In this document: positions 59,267-64,000 of the stretch, in pieces
Numbering within the stretch: position 1 is the stretch's first letter
Layout: every line of letters starts with the position of its first letter
DNA from: an uncultured Sphingomonadales bacterium
GTDB lineage: Bacteria; Pseudomonadota; Alphaproteobacteria; Sphingomonadales; Rhodothalassiaceae
Length of the DNA: 64,000 nucleotides
Assembly (NCBI GenBank): GCA_947499155.1
Contig: CANMND010000001.1
Span: 1-64,000 of the forward strand
Direction of reading: 5' to 3'
Made by a program: the position numbers and the translations under genes
Notes under the pieces: model-generated
Database searches by the model: none
The model's input: only the letters and a program-made list of their open reading frames with translations
Told to the model about the DNA's origin: nothing

Positions 59267-59282
59267 GGGCATAAGCCATGCC

Positions 59283-60242
59283 ATGACGCAAAACGCCCCC
59301 TACTCAGCTCTTGAGACATTGATAGCAGCAGAACTGGCCCGGCCCCAGCCACAGGCAGTGCTTGAAGCTGCACAGCACATTGCCAACCGGCATGAGGGCT
59401 GTGTTCTGGGTATTTTGTTTTACGGATCCTGCCTTAGGACCGGTGAACTGGATAATAACATCCTCGATTTTCACCTGGTCGTCTCTTCCTATGATCAGGC
59501 ATATGACAGCTATTGGCTCAAACTCGCCAATCGCCTGTTGCCTCCCAATGTATTTTATAATGAATGCATGGTGGATGGTCGGGTCATCCGCTCGAAATAT
59601 AATATCTTCAGTCTTGAGGATATAAAAAGGCGGGTTCTGCCTTCTTCAACCAATGTATCGGTATGGGCACGCTTTTCGCAACCAATGGCCTTTCTGCTCG
59701 CTGACTCTGATGAGACCAGGCAGACCATAACACGCCATGTTTCAAACGCCGTACTCACCATGCTGGGGGCGGCTTTGCCCTTATGCGACAAGGGCGCGAC
59801 CTCTGATCATGTCTGGACCAGGGCACTTGGCCTTACATATGGCGCAGAACTGCGATCTGAACCCCCCGGCAAAGGCCATGAAGTCTATCTGCTGGATGCT
59901 GAGCGCTACGACGCCTTGTTCGGCCCTGCCCTTACGAGGCTTGGCGCCCCCATGACCGATGCAGGTGACGGCACGCTGGTTTTGAACAGACAGCAATCAG
60001 CTAAAGATGTGAAGGCCGCTCACCGTGCATGGATGTGGCGGCGCATGAACGGCAAGATTGTCACCTTCTTACGCCTGATCAAAGCCTCGACCACCTTTGA
60101 TGGCGGCATTGATTATCTCGCATGGAAAATCGAACGCCATTCAGGCGTCAAAATAGAGATCAAGCCCTGGCAAAGACGGTTTCCCGTCATTGCAGGGCTT
60201 ATGCATTTCATTCGGCTGCGTCGGCGCGGGGCTTTTCGCTAA
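59283..60242 (+). CDS. Nucleotidyltransferase-fold protein of the ceramide locus
   Basis: 319 residues from the ATG at 59283, 16 bases after the kinase stop (the frame is open slightly farther back from a TTG). The pol-beta nucleotidyltransferase signature appears as LFYGSCLRTGELDNNILDFHLVV (GS at about 48-49, acidic residue at about 62). The rest is not recognised; a C-terminal basic amphipathic region ends RRRGAF. Possibly the partner that adds a phospho-alcohol to phosphorylated ceramide, as inferred for the Cpg genes of Caulobacter. The 3' end overlaps the convergent spt gene by 35 bases. Confidence 0.6.
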   Translation: MTQNAPYSALETLIAAELARPQPQAVLEAAQHIANRHEGCVLGILFYGSCLRTGELDNNILDFHLVVSSYDQAYDSYWLKLANRLLPPNVFYNECMVDGRVIRSKYNIFSLEDIKRRVLPSSTNVSVWARFSQPMAFLLADSDETRQTITRHVSNAVLTMLGAALPLCDKGATSDHVWTRALGLTYGAELRSEPPGKGHEVYLLDAERYDALFGPALTRLGAPMTDAGDGTLVLNRQQSAKDVKAAHRAWMWRRMNGKIVTFLRLIKASTTFDGGIDYLAWKIERHSGVKIEIKPWQRRFPVIAGLMHFIRLRRRGAFR

Positions 60243-61434
60243 GGTCAATCCCAAGCTTTTCTGCTGCCTTTTTGAATGCGGCTATGATGGTATCCACCTG
60301 TGCTTCGCTATGTCCGGCACCCAGACTGCACCTAAGCAGATAAAGGCCCAAAGGTGTAGCAGGCGGGCGCGCCACATTGACATAGACACCCTCTGCCAAA
60401 AGCGCCTGACACATGCCGAACATCTGCTCCTGGTCCGGGAAACAGACAGCGACAATCGGGCTTTCCACCTGTTTGGTGCCAAGGGTGAAGCCCAAATCCT
60501 TCAGCCCCTTGTGCAGCTTTCTCACCAGCCCCCACAAATGGCCACGCCGGTTGTCCGCATATTTTAATGTCCTGATAGATGAAAGAGCCGACGCCACCAC
60601 CGATGGCGGCAGGGATGCGGTAAACATATAAGGACGGCAAGCCAGTCGCAGAATCTCGAATTTCGGATGGTTGGAAAGACAGAACCCGCCGACGGTCCCG
60701 ACACTTTTGGAGAAGGTACCGACGATAAAGTCCACATCGTCTTCAACGCCTAGCTCCTGCGCGACACCACGTCCGGTTTCACCGCAAAAGCCCATGGAAT
60801 GGGCCTCGTCAACCAGAACCATGGCACCGGCAGCCTTTGCTGCCGCAATAAGCTCCACCAATGGTGCGCGGTCGCCCAGCATGGAATAAATGCCCTCAAG
60901 CACCACGAGCTTGCCCGCATCTTTTGGCAGGCGGCCCAGACGCCTGGCCAGATCGGCCGCGTCATTATGCCGGAATCGCAAAATATCCGCATTGCCCATG
61001 GAGCAGGCGTCATAGATCGACGCATGGCTATCTGCATCGATGATCACATAGTCGCCACGTCCGGCAAGCGTTGAGATTATCCCCAGATTGGCCTGATAGC
61101 CGGTCGTGAACACCATGGCATGCTTCATGCCATAAAAGTCCTCCAGCGCCGCCTCCAGCGCCTTGTGCCCCTGATAGGTGCCATTGAGGATGCGGCTGCC
61201 AGTTGTCCCCGTTCCAAACTGGTCCAGTGCGTCTTTTGCGGCACTGATGGCATCGGGGTCGAAGGTCATGCCCATATAATTGTTGGTGCCTGCAAGAATG
61301 ATCCGCCGACCGGCGATCATCGCTTCCGTCGGAGACAGAACCTCGTCCATAACAATGTTGAGAGGGTCAGGGTCCAAAAAACCCATCTTCGCACGCTCAG
61401 CGATCAGAGGATCGAATTTATCAAACAGGTCCAT
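60208..61434 (-). CDS. spt: Serine palmitoyltransferase
   Basis: 408-residue PLP enzyme of the alpha-oxoamine synthase family: GTGTTGSRILNGTYQGHKALEAALEDFYGMKHA, LVDEAHSMGFCGETGRGVAQEL and the PLP-lysine segment GTFSKSVGTVGGF. In this neighbourhood (acp, cerR, acyl-AMP ligase) it is best read as Spt, condensing serine with acyl-thioester to 3-ketosphinganine; glycine or other oxoamine synthases are less likely. Its ATG overlaps the acp stop (TAATG), so the two are coupled. Cytosolic. Confidence 0.9.
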   Translation of the reverse strand: MDLFDKFDPLIAERAKMGFLDPDPLNIVMDEVLSPTEAMIAGRRIILAGTNNYMGMTFDPDAISAAKDALDQFGTGTTGSRILNGTYQGHKALEAALEDFYGMKHAMVFTTGYQANLGIISTLAGRGDYVIIDADSHASIYDACSMGNADILRFRHNDAADLARRLGRLPKDAGKLVVLEGIYSMLGDRAPLVELIAAAKAAGAMVLVDEAHSMGFCGETGRGVAQELGVEDDVDFIVGTFSKSVGTVGGFCLSNHPKFEILRLACRPYMFTASLPPSVVASALSSIRTLKYADNRRGHLWGLVRKLHKGLKDLGFTLGTKQVESPIVAVCFPDQEQMFGMCQALLAEGVYVNVARPPATPLGLYLLRCSLGAGHSEAQVDTIIAAFKKAAEKLGIDLSEKPRADAAE

Positions 61435-61694
61435 TACACATCCTTTCTGATCTTTTGAACGGCCCGTGCCACCTGGTCGATCGATTCCAGATCGGGAAGC
61501 ATATTAAGTGGCAGAACAATATCAAATTCATCTTCAATGGATGCAACCAGATCCATTACCGTCAACGAATCAAAGTCCATATCACTGGCAAATGTGGTTT
61601 GCGGTGTCAGCGGGACATTCTTTTTGTTGAATGGCTCTATCAGTCGGCAGATCCGACTATAAACATCGCCTTCAGGCGCACCGGCATTGGTCAT
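61434..61694 (-). CDS. acpR: Dedicated acyl carrier protein
   Basis: 86 residues, acidic, with the phosphopantetheine Ser in MDFDSLTVMDLV near 43. The context acyl-AMP ligase-cerR-acp-spt is the sphingolipid arrangement seen in Caulobacter, where this ACP is loaded by the ligase and supplies Spt. It is less similar to a fatty-acid-synthesis ACP (no DSLD/VEL run). Confidence 0.88.
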   Translation of the reverse strand: MTNAGAPEGDVYSRICRLIEPFNKKNVPLTPQTTFASDMDFDSLTVMDLVASIEDEFDIVLPLNMLPDLESIDQVARAVQKIRKDV

Positions 61695-61813
61695 AGAGCC
61701 ACTCCCCTCACTTTCAGGTCAGCCTTTAAACTGTCCACATCTATGCAGATTGATCACGGCACCCGATATAGCGCCACTGTCGATAAAAAAACAGGCCTGC
61801 TGGCAAATCACGG

Positions 61814-62746
61814 TCAAATGAGTTTTTCTTTTCTTGCCCAATCAAGAGTTTTGGCCAAGCCTGTGGCAAAATTATGCTGAGGCGTCCACACTTGTTCAAG
61901 CCCTTCACCAGAAGGCTGTGAAACCCAGTCCGGATGAAGCAGTTCCCGCGCTTTCATGGCAGTCAGCATACTGGGGTTTTGCACTGCTTTCCCCCACAGA
62001 TTGCTTATATGGCCTGCAAGAAGCAAAACCGGGGCCGGTATCGGCATTATACGCACCGGGCGTCCCAGGCCGCCTGACAAAACCTGCGCAAGATCTTCAT
62101 AACTATAGCCATTTTTATGACCATCATCCACATCAACCAACTGACCACGCATTATATGAGATTGGGTAAGGTGCCCCAGAACCTCAGCAAGATCGGGTCC
62201 ATAGATCAATGAAACGCGATGATGCCGGTTTCCAGGAACCGGCAGAATTCCACGGCGGGCCGCTTTTATCAGCTTCAGGATTTCACGATCCCCCGGACCA
62301 TAAACACCCGGTGGGCGAACGATCATCCAGTCTTGACCGGCCCCTATAGATTCAACAGCCTTTTCCGCTTCATATTTGCTGGCGGCATAATGCGAAAGTT
62401 CCGGCCAGCGTGCAGCAAGACTTGAAACATGCACCAGTTTTGCGCTCGGCGCCGTTTTCCCCATGGCATCAATAAGACGACAGGTTCCGTCCACATTGGC
62501 CGCAAAAAAGTGCCGTCTGTCCGACGCTTTCAACACAGCTGCCAGATGGACGACCGCATCAGAGCCCGCAACAAGACGCTCCAGCGCTGCCCCATCTTCC
62601 AAGGTTCCCGGCACCCACTCAAGGCCTGGGCGTGCCGGCTGTGGACGTCTGGTCAAAGCCTTTACCGTGTGGCCATGGTCGAGCGCATTATTGATCAGGT
62701 GAGCGCCGACAAACCCGGTCCCACCTGTGAGTGCGATGACAGCCAT
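61814..62746 (-). CDS. cerR: NAD-dependent epimerase/dehydratase family, candidate 3-ketosphinganine reductase
   Basis: 310-residue extended SDR: nucleotide-binding IALTGGTGFVGAHLINNAL, GSDAVVHLAAVLK, the catalytic YxxxK as HYAASKYEAEKAV, and VRPPGVYGPGDREILKLIKAA. In Caulobacter CerR in this position reduces the keto group of 3-ketosphinganine (or its acylated form). The order with acp and spt supports that. 119 bases of leader separate it from acp, possibly with minor regulation. Confidence 0.85.
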   Translation of the reverse strand: MAVIALTGGTGFVGAHLINNALDHGHTVKALTRRPQPARPGLEWVPGTLEDGAALERLVAGSDAVVHLAAVLKASDRRHFFAANVDGTCRLIDAMGKTAPSAKLVHVSSLAARWPELSHYAASKYEAEKAVESIGAGQDWMIVRPPGVYGPGDREILKLIKAARRGILPVPGNRHHRVSLIYGPDLAEVLGHLTQSHIMRGQLVDVDDGHKNGYSYEDLAQVLSGGLGRPVRIMPIPAPVLLLAGHISNLWGKAVQNPSMLTAMKARELLHPDWVSQPSGEGLEQVWTPQHNFATGLAKTLDWARKEKLI

Positions 62747-62805
62747 TTAAATGCCTGTTGCTATTTTCAAAGCCATTTTGCCTGTCTTTAAGGCAATTGG
62801 TTGTC

Positions 62806-64000
62806 TCAAAAGTCCAGTGCCTCAATCGTGCCTGCCATAAACTGCTGGCGTGCTTTAGAGCGGCTGAGCTTTCCAGATGAGGTCCGGGGCAAAGTACGAG
62901 GAGGAACCAGCTCAATCCGGCAATTGATCCCGGCAACTGACTGAATCTGGCGCTTGATCTGTTCCACAAGTTGGCGGCGCTCGTCTTCCGTTCGCAAGCG
63001 GCATTGTACCAGAACGGTTGCCACTTCTTCTCGTGATTTGCCCGGCAAGGATATGGCCGCGATATCACCGCTGCGCATGCCCGGAATTTGTTCCACGGCC
63101 CATTCAATATCTTGTGGCCAGTGGTTGCGACCGTTGACAATGATCATGTCTTTGGCCCGCCCGATTACATAAAGCCCGCCGTCGCGCATGTATCCCATGT
63201 CGCCCGTATCAAGCCAGCCATCGGCAGACAAGACCGACGCCGTGGTTTCCGCATCATCGAAATAGCCGGTCATCACGCTATCACCGCGAACAAAAATCCG
63301 TCCAATTTGGCGTTCAGGAAGTTTGCTGCCGTCTTCATCGCGAACGTGCAATTCATATTCGGGCAATGGAATGCCGCAGCAGACGACCTCGCGGTAGCGG
63401 ATATCATCTTCCGACACACTCTCATCTGATTTAAGATGGATATCACTATCCACATCAGCCAGCACGCCATTAGCCGCTACATGCAGATGATCATCAGTAT
63501 TTTGCGGAATATCGCCTGACAGCACCCGCTCATCCACAAGGTCGATTTCCATCCCGCGTCCCAGAACAGCAAAGCTGACAGCGAGAGTACACTCGGCAAG
63601 GCCATAGCTGGGCACGAAGGCCGTTGAACTGAATCCCGCGTCCTTGAAGGTTTCGGCGAAGTGCCGGATCACATCGGGCCGTATCATGTCGCCGCCGATC
63701 CCGGCCACACGCCATGAAGAAAGATCCAAACTTTTCATGGCTTCCGCGCCCACGCGACGCGCACAGATATCATAGCCGAATGTGGGGCTGTATGTGATGG
63801 TGCCACGATTGCGTGTCATCAGTGTCAGCCACTGCATGGGACGCCGGGCAAAATCCTCGGTCGCCAGAAAATCAACGGACACCTGATTGGCGATAGGCGT
63901 CAACAAAGTGCCAACCAGCCCCATGTCATGATAAAATGGCAGCCACGAAATACAGCGATCATCATCAACAAGCTGAACCCCGTCACGCCCCTGCCCCTGA
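62806..64000 (-). CDS. aasR: Fatty acyl-AMP ligase (partial), candidate acyl-ACP synthetase of the ceramide locus
   Basis: The gene runs off the right edge, so the N-terminus is missing; at least 398 codons are visible. In the visible edge the frame reads through SWLPFYHDMGLVG, a fatty acyl-AMP ligase motif. Further on are FGYDICARR, SYGLAECTL, GRIFVRGDSVMTGYF, ADGWLDTGDMGYMRDGGLYVIGRAKDMIIVNGRNHWPQDIEWAVEQ (A8-type) and SGKLSRSKARQQF. It likely charges the ACP (61434) with a fatty acid for Spt or ceramide synthesis. 59 bases precede cerR. Confidence 0.9.
   Translation of the reverse strand, partial: QGQGRDGVQLVDDDRCISWLPFYHDMGLVGTLLTPIANQVSVDFLATEDFARRPMQWLTLMTRNRGTITYSPTFGYDICARRVGAEAMKSLDLSSWRVAGIGGDMIRPDVIRHFAETFKDAGFSSTAFVPSYGLAECTLAVSFAVLGRGMEIDLVDERVLSGDIPQNTDDHLHVAANGVLADVDSDIHLKSDESVSEDDIRYREVVCCGIPLPEYELHVRDEDGSKLPERQIGRIFVRGDSVMTGYFDDAETTASVLSADGWLDTGDMGYMRDGGLYVIGRAKDMIIVNGRNHWPQDIEWAVEQIPGMRSGDIAAISLPGKSREEVATVLVQCRLRTEDERRQLVEQIKRQIQSVAGINCRIELVPPRTLPRTSSGKLSRSKARQQFMAGTIEALDF

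Overview
The window looks like chromosomal DNA from an alphaproteobacterium. Supporting signs are the aroQ-accB-accC-aat block facing DUF2155, mlaD and an NDUFA12-type complex I gene, a B12-dependent (class II) ribonucleotide reductase, and a Caulobacter-type ceramide locus. The first 5.4 kb resembles, from memory of the family, the iox (iodide oxidase) cluster of strain Q-1 (Iodidimonas), so an Iodidimonas-like lineage is a reasonable but unproven guess. I see no insertion sequences, CRISPR arrays or rRNA genes. One tRNA (Lys, TTT) is present.

Layout. 1-5380: the 3' part of an extracytoplasmic copper/haem cluster. It holds the tail of an upstream gene, a large cysteine-free exported protein (IoxC-like), a His/Met-rich SCO protein, a cytochrome c fused to a periplasmic-binding-protein-like domain, and a second SCO protein, and closes with a strong terminator. 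5458-9385: purine salvage (purine nucleoside phosphorylase, CNT nucleoside transporter, AMP nucleosidase). 9586-20215: amino-acid catabolism (fused indolepyruvate:ferredoxin oxidoreductase, leucine dehydrogenase, agmatinase family, CsaA-like protein, methylcrotonyl-CoA carboxylase operon with methylglutaconyl-CoA hydratase). 20259-25659: ThiS-ThiG fusion, AroQ, AccB, AccC, Aat, DUF2155, MlaD and NDUFA12. 26084-31723: NrdJ and a GGDEF/EAL protein.

31813-34529: a small accessory patch with a Lys/Ala-rich DUF4389 membrane protein, an orphan DUF3168 (phage/gene-transfer-agent type) gene, an unknown gene, a divergent S24-type repressor and tRNA-Lys. 34638-43649: housekeeping genes (GST, tgt, queA, LysM protein, LOG-family protein, icd, methyltransferase, leuD, leuC). 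The Tgt protein lacks the zinc-binding cysteines. 43787-51504: a glycosyltransferase/sulfotransferase pair, MmgE/PrpD protein, nucleotidyltransferase, queF, hspQ, a sulfurtransferase and a cystathionine beta-lyase.

51522-64000: an envelope-lipid region. On the minus strand lptF-lptG-flippase-GNAT (ceramide-synthase-like)-DUF502 form one run, and acyl-AMP ligase-cerR-acp-spt form another that leaves the window. Between them on the plus strand are DUF2141, a DAGK-type lipid kinase (ceramide-kinase-like) and a nucleotidyltransferase-like gene. Together these could make 3-ketosphinganine, reduce and acylate it to ceramide, and phosphorylate it to an anionic sphingolipid, next to the LPS export permeases. 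The strongest leads are the iox-like cluster, the ceramide/Lpt neighbourhood and the zinc-site-less Tgt. All coordinates, motifs and hairpins were read by eye. Family names rest on recognising sequence, not on searches.
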